A DNA stretch of 28,640 bases from DATAEU01 sp046735355 (GTDB lineage: Bacteria; Actinomycetota; UBA4738; HRBIN12), in contig JBKPTC010000041.1 in the NCBI GenBank assembly GCA_046735355.1, forward strand, positions 1 through 28,640, given 5' to 3'. The notes under the pieces are model-generated. The model saw only the letters and a list, made by a program, of their open reading frames with translations. It did not search any database and was not told the origin of the DNA. Positions 6,438 through 13,928 of the stretch are shown piece after piece (positions within the stretch are counted from its first letter, which is position 1; each line of letters starts with the position of its first letter). A program made the translations under genes and the position numbers.

Positions 6438-7477
6438 CCGCGTCGGGCGGCGGCGGTCCGCTCGGACAGCGCGGATCGCACCGCCGGCGAAACCTGGGTG
6501 CCGAACAGCTCGATGGCGTGCATGACCTCGTCGTGCGGCATCGAGCCGACGGTCATCTGCAGCAGGAACCGGTCGTGCCCGAAGATCTCATGCTGGAACA
6601 GGATCTTCTCGGCGACCTGTTGCGGGCTGCCGACGAAGTTCGCGCCCCGGAGCTCGGCGGCGGCGTCGTACTCGGCGCGCGACATCGGCGACCAACCGCG
6701 TTCACGGCCGATCTTGTTCATCGCCGACGACACCGGGCCGAACGATCGGTCGAGCGCCTCTTGCGAGGTGTCCGCGATGAACCCGTGCGAGTTGATGCTG
6801 AGCTCCGGCGCGCGATGGTGTCCGGCCTCGGTCGCCGCCTGCCGGTGCAGCCGGGCGAAGACCGCGAACCGCTCGGGAAGCCCGCCGATGATCGCGAGCG
6901 CCATCGGCAGGCCGAGTCGTCCGGCGCGGATCGCGGATTCGGGGTTGCCGCCGACCGCGATCCACACCGGTATCCGATCCTGCACCGGCCTCGGATACAC
7001 GCCCTGCCCGGATAGCGACGGCCGGAACCGACCGCTCCATGCGACGTGCTCGTCCTCCCGCAGCCTCAGCAGCAATTCGAGCTTCTCGGCGAAGAGCGCG
7101 TCGTAGTCCTGGAGGTCGTATCCGAACAGCGGGAACGACTCGATGAACGACCCGCGCCCCGCCATGATCTCGGCTCGGCCGCCCGACAGCAGATCGACCG
7201 TCGCGAACTGCTCGAACACGCGAACCGGGTCGTCGGAGCTGAGCACCGTGACGGCGCTCGACAGGCGGATCCTCGACGTGCGAGCCGCGGCCGCGCCGAG
7301 CACGACGGCCGGCTCGGACACGGCGAAGTCGGGGCGGTGGTGCTCGCCGACGCCGAACACGTCGAGGCCGACCTGATCCGCGAGCTCGATCTCCTCGAGG
7401 AGGTCGTGCAGGCGCGTCATCGGCGGGACGGCGCCCGTCGGGTCGACCTCGGCGAACGTGTACAGCCCGAGCTCCAT
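6434..7477 (-). CDS. LLM class flavin-dependent oxidoreductase
   Basis: A 347-residue bacterial luciferase-like (LLM) monooxygenase, using FMN or F420 as the flavin. Visible landmarks are the N-terminal strand MELGLYTFAEVDP, GLDVFGVGEHHRPDFAVSEPAVVLGAAAARTSRIRL (strand plus HHRP substrate/flavin region), DPVRVFEQFATVDLLSGGRAEIMAGRGSFIESFPLFGYD, and RIPVWIAVGGNPESAIRAGRLGLPMALA. This is a complete TIM barrel of normal length. A GGTACGCT box (minus strand, -10 at 7484-7489) ends six bases before the ATG and no Shine-Dalgarno sequence is seen, which suggests a leaderless mRNA. The histidine kinase gene lies 26 bases upstream on the same strand. Substrate unknown. LLM enzymes include alkanesulfonate monooxygenases, so a link to the nearby sulfonate-type importer is possible but unproven. 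Confidence 0.9.
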   Translation of the reverse strand: MELGLYTFAEVDPTGAVPPMTRLHDLLEEIELADQVGLDVFGVGEHHRPDFAVSEPAVVLGAAAARTSRIRLSSAVTVLSSDDPVRVFEQFATVDLLSGGRAEIMAGRGSFIESFPLFGYDLQDYDALFAEKLELLLRLREDEHVAWSGRFRPSLSGQGVYPRPVQDRIPVWIAVGGNPESAIRAGRLGLPMALAIIGGLPERFAVFARLHRQAATEAGHHRAPELSINSHGFIADTSQEALDRSFGPVSSAMNKIGRERGWSPMSRAEYDAAAELRGANFVGSPQQVAEKILFQHEIFGHDRFLLQMTVGSMPHDEVMHAIELFGTQVSPAVRSALSERTAAARRG

Positions 7478-7483
7478 CGGAGC

Positions 7484-7489
7484 AGCGTA
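7484..7489 (-). promoter_or_regulatory. -10-like TACGCT before the LLM oxidoreductase
   Basis: TACGCT with an extended GG immediately upstream (minus strand), six bases before the ATG at 7477. The position fits transcription starting at the start codon. Confidence 0.4.
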
Positions 7490-7503
7490 CCGACGCGGAT
7501 GGG

Positions 7504-9213
7504 TTACGCGGAGCGAAAGGACCGCGCGTCGGCGCCGACCTCGGCGGGCGCGGCGTCGCCGCCGTCGAGCGGCAGCCACGCCTCGACGAGCGTTCCACCC
7601 TTCGCGTTGGCCTCGATGCGCGTCCAGCCGCCGGCCGCCTCGGCGCGCTCGCGCATCGACGTGAGGCCGAGGTGCCCCGGTCGTCCCTGCGCGATCGTCT
7701 CCGCCGAGATGCCGACGCCGTCGTCGTGGATGCCGATCAGCAGACCGCCGTCGCGTTCCGCGAACCCGATCTGCACGTCGCTGGCGTGCGCGTGCCGCTG
7801 CACGTTGGCGAGCGCCTCGGCGACGATCCGGTAGGCCACCGTTCGGACCTCCTCGCCGGGTTCGCTCGAGAGCCGATCGTCGATGCGCGCGCGCGGGAAG
7901 GTGTCCGACATCTCGGAGATGAGGTCGCGCACGGCGGCCACCAGCCCTCCGCGGTCGAGCGCGGGCGGCCGCAACTCGAACATCAGCCCCCGGAGCCGCG
8001 TGATCGTCACCTCGACCGTCGACTGGAGCTGTTCGACGATGCGGACCTGCTCGGGATCCGTGAGCGTCCGCAACAGGAACCCGAGGCGGAGGCCGACGGC
8101 GGTCATCTTCTGCACCGGATCGTCGTGGATCTCGGTCGCGAGGCGCTTGCGCTCCGCCTCCTGCGCGGCGACGAGATCGGCCAGGAGCTCCCGCCGTTGC
8201 GCGTCGGCGCGGCGCAGCAGCTCGGTGCTCGTGGCGCGCTCCTCCTCGGCCTCGCGGCGAGCGGTCACGTCGAACAGCACGCCCTGCCAGACGGTCGGCG
8301 CGCCGTCCACGCCGGGGATGATGACGGAGGCCTCCTCGATCCAGACGATGCGGCCGTCGGCCGCGACGAGGCGGTACTCGATCGTGTAGGGCTCGCGCGC
8401 CTCGTAGACGCGCTCGGACAGCTCGATGGCGCGCGCGCGGTCCTCGGGATGCAGGATCGATCGCCACAGCTGCGCGTCGGAGATCCAGCGCTCCGCCGGA
8501 TATCCGAGGATCGTCTCCACCTGCGGTGAGACGTAGAGCGGATCGATGCTGAACGGCTCACCCGGCGAGACGATGTCGACGAACGTCACGGCCGGCAGCT
8601 GCTCGACGAGCGTTCGATACTGCGTCTCGGCGGCGCGCGCCGCCGCCAGGAGCTCGCTCAGCCGCCGGTGGAAGTTCCTGAGCAGGAACAGGGCCAGCGG
8701 TGTCGCGACCGCGAGCACCGACACGTTGAGCGCGTCGGCGAACCATCCGGGCACCGACGCGGGCTCGTGCAGGAACACCCGTGCGGTCGCCATCCCGATC
8801 GCCCACACGAGGATCGTTCCGAAGACGACGCGGAGCAGCTCCTGACGGACGAGCGGAACGGCGACCAGCACCGCCAGGACGGCGACGACGTCGACGACGT
8901 CGAGCTGCGGCAGCAGGATCGTCACGATCGACGCGGTGAACAGCAGGCCCGCGATCGTGACGCCGACGGCGATCTCCGGCCGCTCGCGCTCGAGCGCCCG
9001 GCGGCCGAGGACGGCGACCGGAACCAGGCCGAGGACGACCACGCCGATCGTCGTCAGCTGCCACGAACCGAAGACGGCGGAGGCGCACAGCTCGAACACG
9101 CCGAACGTCCCGGCCGCGACCGCCAGCCACGCGAGGAAGCGGTGCAGATGCACGCTGGCCTCCACCGTTTCGGCCGGCGTCGCCGAGCGGCGGTGACCCT
9201 CGATCCACTTCAT
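7504..9213 (-). CDS. Membrane PAS-domain sensor histidine kinase, NarL/DegS type
   Basis: A 569-residue inner-membrane sensor kinase. Five or six hydrophobic helices span about 26-180, followed by a PAS/PAC module (about 199-318, with YVSPQVETILGYPAERW and the PAC strand TIEYRLVAADGRIVWIEE) and a coiled-coil linker (319-355). The HisKA_3 dimerisation helix follows, with ERKRLATEIHDDPVQKM (phospho-acceptor His363). The ATPase domain has an N box (AEALANVQRHAHA, about 465-477), a G1 box (HDDGVGI, about 496-502) and GHLGLTSMRERAEAAGG. All parts are intact. Such kinases normally pair with a LuxR/NarL-type response regulator, but none is encoded next to it here. Start: GGAGG seven bases before the ATG. 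Signal unknown. Confidence 0.92.
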   Translation of the reverse strand: MKWIEGHRRSATPAETVEASVHLHRFLAWLAVAAGTFGVFELCASAVFGSWQLTTIGVVVLGLVPVAVLGRRALERERPEIAVGVTIAGLLFTASIVTILLPQLDVVDVVAVLAVLVAVPLVRQELLRVVFGTILVWAIGMATARVFLHEPASVPGWFADALNVSVLAVATPLALFLLRNFHRRLSELLAAARAAETQYRTLVEQLPAVTFVDIVSPGEPFSIDPLYVSPQVETILGYPAERWISDAQLWRSILHPEDRARAIELSERVYEAREPYTIEYRLVAADGRIVWIEEASVIIPGVDGAPTVWQGVLFDVTARREAEEERATSTELLRRADAQRRELLADLVAAQEAERKRLATEIHDDPVQKMTAVGLRLGFLLRTLTDPEQVRIVEQLQSTVEVTITRLRGLMFELRPPALDRGGLVAAVRDLISEMSDTFPRARIDDRLSSEPGEEVRTVAYRIVAEALANVQRHAHASDVQIGFAERDGGLLIGIHDDGVGISAETIAQGRPGHLGLTSMRERAEAAGGWTRIEANAKGGTLVEAWLPLDGGDAAPAEVGADARSFRSA

Positions 9214-9345
9214 CGCCCCGCCTCCAGAGCACGCCCGTCGGCGCTACGGAGGCATCGGCCCCGCTGCGATGTGCCTGTAGCCGGGACGCGCCGGCCGGGC
9301 CGGCGCCGCGCGGCCCGCGTCGACGGACGCCCGGGCCTCGTGCGG

Positions 9346-9351
9346 TATCGT
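9346..9351 (+). promoter_or_regulatory. -10-like TATCGT before the first yezD
   Basis: TATCGT in the context GCGGTATCGT, eight bases before the ATG at 9360, which has no Shine-Dalgarno sequence. Suggests a leaderless or nearly leaderless transcript. Confidence 0.42.
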
Positions 9352-9359
9352 CGCCGCGG

Positions 9360-9536
9360 ATGGCCGACGACACCCCCTCCGACGAGGAGTTTCCGCCGCT
9401 CACGCAGGAGGAGCAGGAGGTGATCCTCCAGGTGGTGCGCCTCCTTCGCAAGGTGAGGTTCGGAACCGTCCTGTTGGTCGTTCAGGACGGACGCGTCGTG
9501 CAGATCGAGATGGCCGAGAAGATCCGGCTCCGCTGA
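9360..9536 (+). CDS. YezD family (DUF2292) small protein
   Basis: A 58-residue protein. An acidic N-terminus is followed by a helix (QEEQEVILQVVRLLRKV) and the family's defining beta-hairpin and tail: RFGTVLLVVQDGRVVQIEMAEKIRLR, where the GxVxxxVxDGxVVQIE and EKIRL elements are the DUF2292 signature. Proteins of this family are often found beside sulfur-assimilation genes in Firmicutes and Actinobacteria (from memory); their biochemical role is not known to me. Here it stands 287 bases upstream of the sulfate-binding protein gene, and a second, shorter copy lies just after cysA. Transcription is divergent from the histidine kinase. Too short for routine ORF detection, but the motif match is clear. 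Confidence 0.85.
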   Translation: MADDTPSDEEFPPLTQEEQEVILQVVRLLRKVRFGTVLLVVQDGRVVQIEMAEKIRLR

Positions 9537-9627
9537 CGTTCCGGACGTCGTCAAGCCCACCGCCGCACCCGGACGCACGGGTTCGTCGCAAACCCGGTCC
9601 GTCGCACACATTGGGACCGAAGGTTCC

Positions 9628-9657
9628 TTGACGAGCCCGGACCGCCTTTGGTACGTC
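9628..9657 (+). promoter_or_regulatory. Candidate sigma-70 promoter for the sulfur-uptake operon
   Basis: TTGACG (9628-9633), an 18-base spacer, and TACGTC (9652-9657). It lies ~165 bases before the sbp start codon and would give a leader containing both repeated hairpins. The -35 is strong and the -10 is weak. Confidence 0.4.
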
Positions 9658-9671
9658 TAGAGCCGCGCATC

Positions 9672-9773
9672 GACCGGACCACCGGAGATCGCGCTCGACC
9701 CGCCCCGCACGCATCCCGCGGCGGCGCGTGGGTACCATCCCTCGACCCTTTCGGTTGACCGGACCACCGGAGA
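9672..9773 (+). repeat. Direct repeat pair with hairpin core in the sbp leader
   Basis: GACCGGACCACCGGAGA occurs at 9672-9688 and again at 9757-9773, 85 bases apart. Similarity continues a further seven bases (xCGxGCTCG). Each copy contains CCGG-ACCA-CCGG, able to fold into a 4-bp stem with an ACCA loop, and outer bases extend the pairing (CGGT with ACCG in the second copy, CGA with TCG in the first). The copies flank a TACCAT box (9732-9737). They could be tandem operator sites or RNA leader elements controlling sulfate transport. Confidence 0.7.
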
Positions 9774-9823
9774 CCGAGCTCGCACGGTTTCCCCGTCCGA
9801 TCGTTCCGAAAGGAGTTCCTCCC

Positions 9824-10951
9824 ATGGCCTTGTGGCCTCTCGGCACACGTTCTCGGCGTCTCGGCGCTCGCGCGTTCGGCGTCGTGGCCGTGTTCGCGAT
9901 GCTCGCCGCGGCGTGCTCGTCGGGCAACGACGGCAACAGCGCCGCCGGCGGACAGGCGAGCGGTGGCGCGTCACCCGATTGCTCGACACAGGGCGAGAGC
10001 CCCGTCGTGACCCTCGCCGCCTACAGCAACGTCTACGACGTCTACGGCAAGCTCATCTCGACCTTCCAGTCGGACTGGAAGGACGCGCACGACGGGCAGC
10101 AGGTCATCTTCTCGACCTCGTTCGGCGGCAGCACCACGCAGGCGCAGAACGTCGTCGCCGGATTCCCCGCCGACATCGTTGCGTTCTCGCTCGACCCGGA
10201 CGTGCAGATGGTCCAGGACGCCGGTCTCATCACGCACGACTGGAAGAGCGACGACGAGGCCGGCATCGTGGCGTCCTCGGCGGTCGTGTTCGACGTGCGT
10301 CCCGGCAACCCCAAGCACATCGAGAACTGGGACGACCTCGCGCAGCCCGGTCTCGAGATCCTGACGCCGGATCCGGCCGAGAGCGGCGGCGCCAAGTGGA
10401 ACATCGTGGCGGCGTACGGCGCGGCGATGCGCGGTCAGGTGCCGGGCTACGACAAGGGTGACACGGCCGGCGCGCAGAAGCTGCTCGAAGGCATCTTCGG
10501 CAACGTGACGGTCATGGACAAGTCGGCGAACGACTCACTCAAGAACTTCCAGGCGGGCAACGGCGACGTCGCGATCAGTTACGAGTACGCGGTCCTCGCC
10601 GCGCAGAACGCCGGGCTCGAGGACGAGATGGTGATCCCGCCGTCGACCGTCGACATCCAGACGCCGGTCGCGGTGGTGGACAAGAACGCCGAGGAGCACT
10701 GCGTCGAGGACATCGCCAACGCGTTCGTGGACTTCCTTCACACCAAGGAGGCGAAGGACATCTTCACGAGCGTCGGATACGAGCGTCCGGTCGACCAGGC
10801 CGCGGCGCGCAAGGGTGACGGCGACACGTTCCCGGCGATCAAGGACCTGTTCACGACCGACGAGATCGGTGGCTGGGACAAGCTCCTGAACGACACGGTG
10901 TTCGGCCCGGACGGCGCCTTCACGAAGGCGCAGCAGGCGACCCAGGGCTGA
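9824..10951 (+). CDS. sbp: Sulfate ABC transporter, substrate-binding lipoprotein
   Basis: Captures sulfate (or thiosulfate) outside the membrane and delivers it to CysT/CysW. 375 residues. A lipoprotein signal peptide (GARAFGVVAVFAMLAAAC) is followed by a Ser/Gly-rich linker. The mature domain shows the Sbp/CysP signature blocks VTLAAYSNVYDVYGKLISTF, FSTSFGGSTTQAQNVVAGFPADIVAFSLDPDVQMV, LTPDPAESGGAKWNIVAAYGA, GNGDVAISYEYAVLAA and STVDIQTPVAVVDKNAE. The length is normal. The start is chosen by AAAGGAG eight bases before the ATG at 9824; the frame extends upstream to 9728 without a ribosome-binding site and across the leader repeats. cysT begins two bases after the stop. Confidence 0.95.
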   Translation: MALWPLGTRSRRLGARAFGVVAVFAMLAAACSSGNDGNSAAGGQASGGASPDCSTQGESPVVTLAAYSNVYDVYGKLISTFQSDWKDAHDGQQVIFSTSFGGSTTQAQNVVAGFPADIVAFSLDPDVQMVQDAGLITHDWKSDDEAGIVASSAVVFDVRPGNPKHIENWDDLAQPGLEILTPDPAESGGAKWNIVAAYGAAMRGQVPGYDKGDTAGAQKLLEGIFGNVTVMDKSANDSLKNFQAGNGDVAISYEYAVLAAQNAGLEDEMVIPPSTVDIQTPVAVVDKNAEEHCVEDIANAFVDFLHTKEAKDIFTSVGYERPVDQAAARKGDGDTFPAIKDLFTTDEIGGWDKLLNDTVFGPDGAFTKAQQATQG

Positions 10952-10953
10952 GC

Positions 10954-11838
10954 ATGAGCGCCGCGACCCTCGACACGCCCGAGGTCCGAACCGCCGGCAG
11001 CGGTTCCGGACCTCGGGCCGGGGTCGTCCTCCGCCGCGAGGGCGCGCGTTGGGGCCTGCGCGCCACGGCGATCCTGTACCTCGGGCTCATGGTCGCGATC
11101 CCCGTCGTCGCGGTCATCCAGCGCGGTTTCTCCGACGGGCTCACCGACCTCACGGACGCCTGGCGCGCGTTCGGCGCCCAGCAGGCGATGCTGCTCACGA
11201 TCGTGATGGCGTTCGCGACCGCCATCGTGAACGTCGTCTTCGGAACGCTGATCGCCTACGTCATCGTTCGCTACCGGTTCGCGGGGCGGCGGGCGCTGTC
11301 GACGGTCGTGGATCTCCCGTTCGCGATCCCGACCCTCGTAACGGGCGTGATGCTCGTGGCGCTCTACGGGCCGAACGCCCCGATCGGCTCGTTCCTGCTG
11401 CGGCACGGCGTGCACGTCGTGTTCGCGCAGCTCGGCATCCTGCTCGCGCTGTTGTTCGTCACGCTCCCCTTGGTCGTGCGCACCGTCCAGCCCGTGCTGC
11501 TCGAGCTCGACGAGGCCGAGGAGGAGGCGGCGCGCGTCCTCGGCGCGTCGCGCTGGGCGACGTTCCGCTCCGTCGTGCTTCCGGCGATCCGTCCGGGGAT
11601 CATGGCCGGCGGCCTGCTGGCGTTCGCGCGGGCGCTCGGCGAGTTCGGCGCCGTCGTGATCGTCTCGGGCAACCTGCCGAACAAGACGCTGACGGCGCCG
11701 GTCCTGATCTCGCAGCTGACGCAGGTGAACCCGGGGCAGGCGGCCGCGCTGTCGACCGTGCTGTTCGCGCTGTCGTTCGGCCTCGTGCTGATCACCGAGA
11801 AGCTGGTCGGAAGCCGGCACGGATGGGAGCAGCCGTGA
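10954..11838 (+). CDS. cysT: Sulfate ABC transporter permease CysT
   Basis: One of the two membrane subunits forming the sulfate translocation path. 294 residues, with about six transmembrane helices (around 37-57, 78-103, 117-140, 150-175, 215-240 and 263-285). The EAA loop that docks onto the ATPase is EAEEEAARVLGASRWATFRSVVLPAIRPGI. LITEKLVG near the C-terminus and TVVDLPFAIPTLVTGVMLVALYG in the middle are characteristic of CysT/CysU. The N-terminal ~30 residues are an unusual Ser/Gly/Arg-rich cytoplasmic extension. It is the second gene of the operon: the start is two bases after sbp, and its TGA overlaps the GTG start of cysW by four bases, so translation is probably coupled. Confidence 0.94.
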   Translation: MSAATLDTPEVRTAGSGSGPRAGVVLRREGARWGLRATAILYLGLMVAIPVVAVIQRGFSDGLTDLTDAWRAFGAQQAMLLTIVMAFATAIVNVVFGTLIAYVIVRYRFAGRRALSTVVDLPFAIPTLVTGVMLVALYGPNAPIGSFLLRHGVHVVFAQLGILLALLFVTLPLVVRTVQPVLLELDEAEEEAARVLGASRWATFRSVVLPAIRPGIMAGGLLAFARALGEFGAVVIVSGNLPNKTLTAPVLISQLTQVNPGQAAALSTVLFALSFGLVLITEKLVGSRHGWEQP

Positions 11839-12695
11839 GCGTGCAGCAGATGCCCGAGGCGCGGGCCCGCGTGACGGCGCCGACGCGCCGGCGGCTGGTG
11901 CACGGGGCGTTCACGCTGATCGCGATCGCGTACGTCGCCGCGCTGGTGCTCGCGCCGCTCGCGGGGATCGCGTGGGCGGGCCTCAAGGCCGGGTGGCCGA
12001 CGGTCCGCGAGACGTTCGCCGCGGCGGACGTCCAGCACGCGTTCCTGCTGACGGGCCTGATCACGCTCGTCACGATCGTCGTGACGGCGGTGTTCGGCGT
12101 GATCGTCGCGCTCGTGCTGACGCGCGACCGGTTCCCGGGCAAGCGGATCCTGAGCGCGTTCGTCGACCTTCCGCTCGCCGTCTCGCCGGTCATCGTCGGG
12201 CTGATGTGCGTGGTGCTGTTCGGCCGCGAGGGGTGGTTCGAGGCGTGGTTCGCCGCTCGGGGGATCCGGATCCTGTTCGCGCTGCCGTCGATGATGCTGG
12301 TGACCATCTTCATCTGCATCCCGTTCGTCGTCCGGGAGGTCGCGCCGGTGCTGCAGGAGCTCGGGACCTCGGAGGAGGAGGCCGCGCGCACGCTCGGCGC
12401 GTCATCGCTGCAGACGTTCTTCCGCGTGACGCTTCGGAACATCCGGTGGGGCCTCTTGTACGGGATCGCGCTGTCGACCGCGCGGGCGCTCGGCGAGATC
12501 GGGGCCGTGCTCGTCGTCAGCGGCTCGATCACCGGCCAAACGGAGACGGCGACGCTCGTCGTGCTGCGGTTCTTCGATCAGTACCACGACGCGAGCGGAT
12601 ACGTCGTCGCGCTCAGCCTGGCCGCCGTGTCGGTAGTCCTGCTCGCCGGCATCGAGTTCTTCAAGTTGCGTGAGGAGAAGGAGCTTCGAGGATGA
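11835..12695 (+). CDS. cysW: Sulfate ABC transporter permease CysW
   Basis: Second membrane subunit of the sulfate importer. 286 residues from the GTG at 11835. Six helices are visible, beginning with LIAIAYVAALVLAPLAGIAWAGLKAG. The CysW landmarks are FVDLPLAVSPVIVGLMCVVLFGREGWF, the EAA loop EEEAARTLGASSLQTFFRVTLRNIRWGLLYG and the C-terminal ALGEIGAVLVVSGSITGQTETATL. The last residues (FKLREEKELRG) are charged and cytoplasmic. It overlaps the upstream cysT stop by four bases and the downstream cysA start by four (ATGA at 12692-12695). A longer open frame begins upstream within cysT, but the overlap start is the one consistent with the family N-terminus. Confidence 0.94.
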   Translation: MSVQQMPEARARVTAPTRRRLVHGAFTLIAIAYVAALVLAPLAGIAWAGLKAGWPTVRETFAAADVQHAFLLTGLITLVTIVVTAVFGVIVALVLTRDRFPGKRILSAFVDLPLAVSPVIVGLMCVVLFGREGWFEAWFAARGIRILFALPSMMLVTIFICIPFVVREVAPVLQELGTSEEEAARTLGASSLQTFFRVTLRNIRWGLLYGIALSTARALGEIGAVLVVSGSITGQTETATLVVLRFFDQYHDASGYVVALSLAAVSVVLLAGIEFFKLREEKELRG

Positions 12696-13822
12696 CGAAC
12701 GCCACGACCGACACCGGCACGCAGATCCGGGTCGAGGGTCTGTGCAAGAGTTTCGGGCCGTTCGAGGCGGTCAAGGACGTCTCCTTCACCGCCGAGGGTG
12801 GCAGCATCACCGCGCTGCTCGGGCCGAGCGGGTCCGGCAAGAGCACCGTCCTTCGCATGATCGCCGGGCTCGAGGAGCCGACCGCGGGACGGATCTGGAT
12901 GGAGGGCGAGGAGCACACGTTCAAAGCGGTGCAGGAGCGTCGCGTCGGGTTCGTGTTCCAGCACTACGCGCTGTTCCGTCACATGACCGTCGCGCAGAAC
13001 GTCGCGTTCGGCCTGGCGGTTCGCAAGGTCTCGAGGGCCGACCAGTCGTCCCGCGTGGACGAGCTGCTCGACCTCGTCCACCTGTCCGGTTTCCGCGACC
13101 GCTATCCCGACCAGCTCTCCGGCGGCCAGCGGCAGCGGGTGGCGCTCGCCCGAGCGCTCGCGCCGCGCCCCAAGGTCCTGCTGCTCGACGAGCCGTTCGG
13201 CGCGCTCGACGCGAAGGTCCGGCAGGACCTTCGTCGCTGGCTGGACGAGCTGCACCGCGAGATCGGGGTCACCAGCCTGCTCGTGACGCACGATCAGGAC
13301 GAGGCGCTCGAGCTCGCCAACCGCATCGTCGTGATGCACGAGGGCAAGGTCGAGCAGATCGGCTCGCCCGACGAGGTCTACAACGATCCGGCGACCGCGT
13401 TCGTGGCCGGGTTCGTCGGCTCGTCCAACGTCCTTCACGGCCACGTCGTCGACGGCCACGTCCAGTTCGGCGACCACCGCGTCTCGGGCGCCGACCACCT
13501 CGACGAGGGCGCCGCCGCGCGGGCGTTCGTCCGTCCGCACGACGTCCGCGTCTCGACTGCCGAGCGCAACGGCGGGTCGGTGCGCGCGACCGTCGAGCGG
13601 CTCGTGACGCTCGGATGGCTGTCTCGCGTCAGCCTTCGGCTTCCCGACGGGCAGGTGCTCGTCGCCGAGCTTCCGCGCGACGAGCTCGACGGCGTGGTCG
13701 AGGGATCGACCGTCTGGGTCGACCTCCGTCGCGCCAAGGCGTTCGACGCGCCGAATGACGGCCCGGACCTCGTCACGATCGCCGACGAGACCGACGCGCC
13801 GGTGGGCTCGCCCGCCGCCTGA
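12692..13822 (+). CDS. cysA: Sulfate/thiosulfate ABC transporter ATP-binding protein
   Basis: Energises the CysT/CysW importer. 376 residues, with Walker A GPSGSGKST (44-52), Q-loop Gln90 (VFQHYALFRHMT), signature LSGGQRQRVALARA (142-155), Walker B VLLLDEPFGALD (162-173) and switch His200 (LLVTHDQDEA). The C-terminal ~120 residues carry the TOBE/CysA regulatory domain (AFVRPHDVRV, RATVERLVTLGWLSRVSLRLPDGQ). The length is slightly above the usual 350-365 because of an acidic C-terminal tail. The start overlaps the cysW stop by four bases. A short YezD-like frame begins one base after its stop. Confidence 0.95.
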   Translation: MTNATTDTGTQIRVEGLCKSFGPFEAVKDVSFTAEGGSITALLGPSGSGKSTVLRMIAGLEEPTAGRIWMEGEEHTFKAVQERRVGFVFQHYALFRHMTVAQNVAFGLAVRKVSRADQSSRVDELLDLVHLSGFRDRYPDQLSGGQRQRVALARALAPRPKVLLLDEPFGALDAKVRQDLRRWLDELHREIGVTSLLVTHDQDEALELANRIVVMHEGKVEQIGSPDEVYNDPATAFVAGFVGSSNVLHGHVVDGHVQFGDHRVSGADHLDEGAAARAFVRPHDVRVSTAERNGGSVRATVERLVTLGWLSRVSLRLPDGQVLVAELPRDELDGVVEGSTVWVDLRRAKAFDAPNDGPDLVTIADETDAPVGSPAA

Positions 13823-13823
13823 T

Positions 13824-13928
13824 GTGCCGTACTCGCTGCGGTCGATCTCGGACGGCAACGTCGTGATCGTCGTGCAGGACGGCCGGATCGTGCAGATCGA
13901 GGCGTCGGAGAAGTTCCGGCTGCGATGA
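13824..13928 (+). CDS. Second, shortened YezD-like (DUF2292) peptide
   Basis: A 34-residue frame starting at GTG 13824, one base after the cysA stop. It reads LRSISDGNVVIVVQDGRI then VQIEASEKFRLR. This aligns residue for residue with the C-terminal two-thirds of the YezD protein at 9360 (DGNVVIVVQDGR against FGTVLLVVQDGR; QIEASEKFRLR against QIEMAEKIRLR). The N-terminal helix of the family is missing. An in-frame ATG at 13755 inside cysA would give 57 residues, but the added part is Arg/Pro/Thr-rich and looks like out-of-frame cysA. No Shine-Dalgarno sequence is seen, so translation would be coupled to cysA. Its TGA overlaps the ATG of the next gene by four bases. It may be a minimal functional copy or a remnant. 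Confidence 0.68.
   Translation: MPYSLRSISDGNVVIVVQDGRIVQIEASEKFRLR

Noticed and set aside
9537..9823. A SAM-type riboswitch before the sulfate-binding gene
   Set aside because: I looked for the conserved core elements of SAM-I, SAM-II and SAM-IV and could not find them; only the repeated small hairpins are present.
13755..13928. A longer 57-residue version of the second YezD frame, starting inside cysA
   Set aside because: The extra residues are Arg/Pro/Thr-rich and simply the shifted reading of the cysA tail; they do not resemble the family's N-terminal helix.
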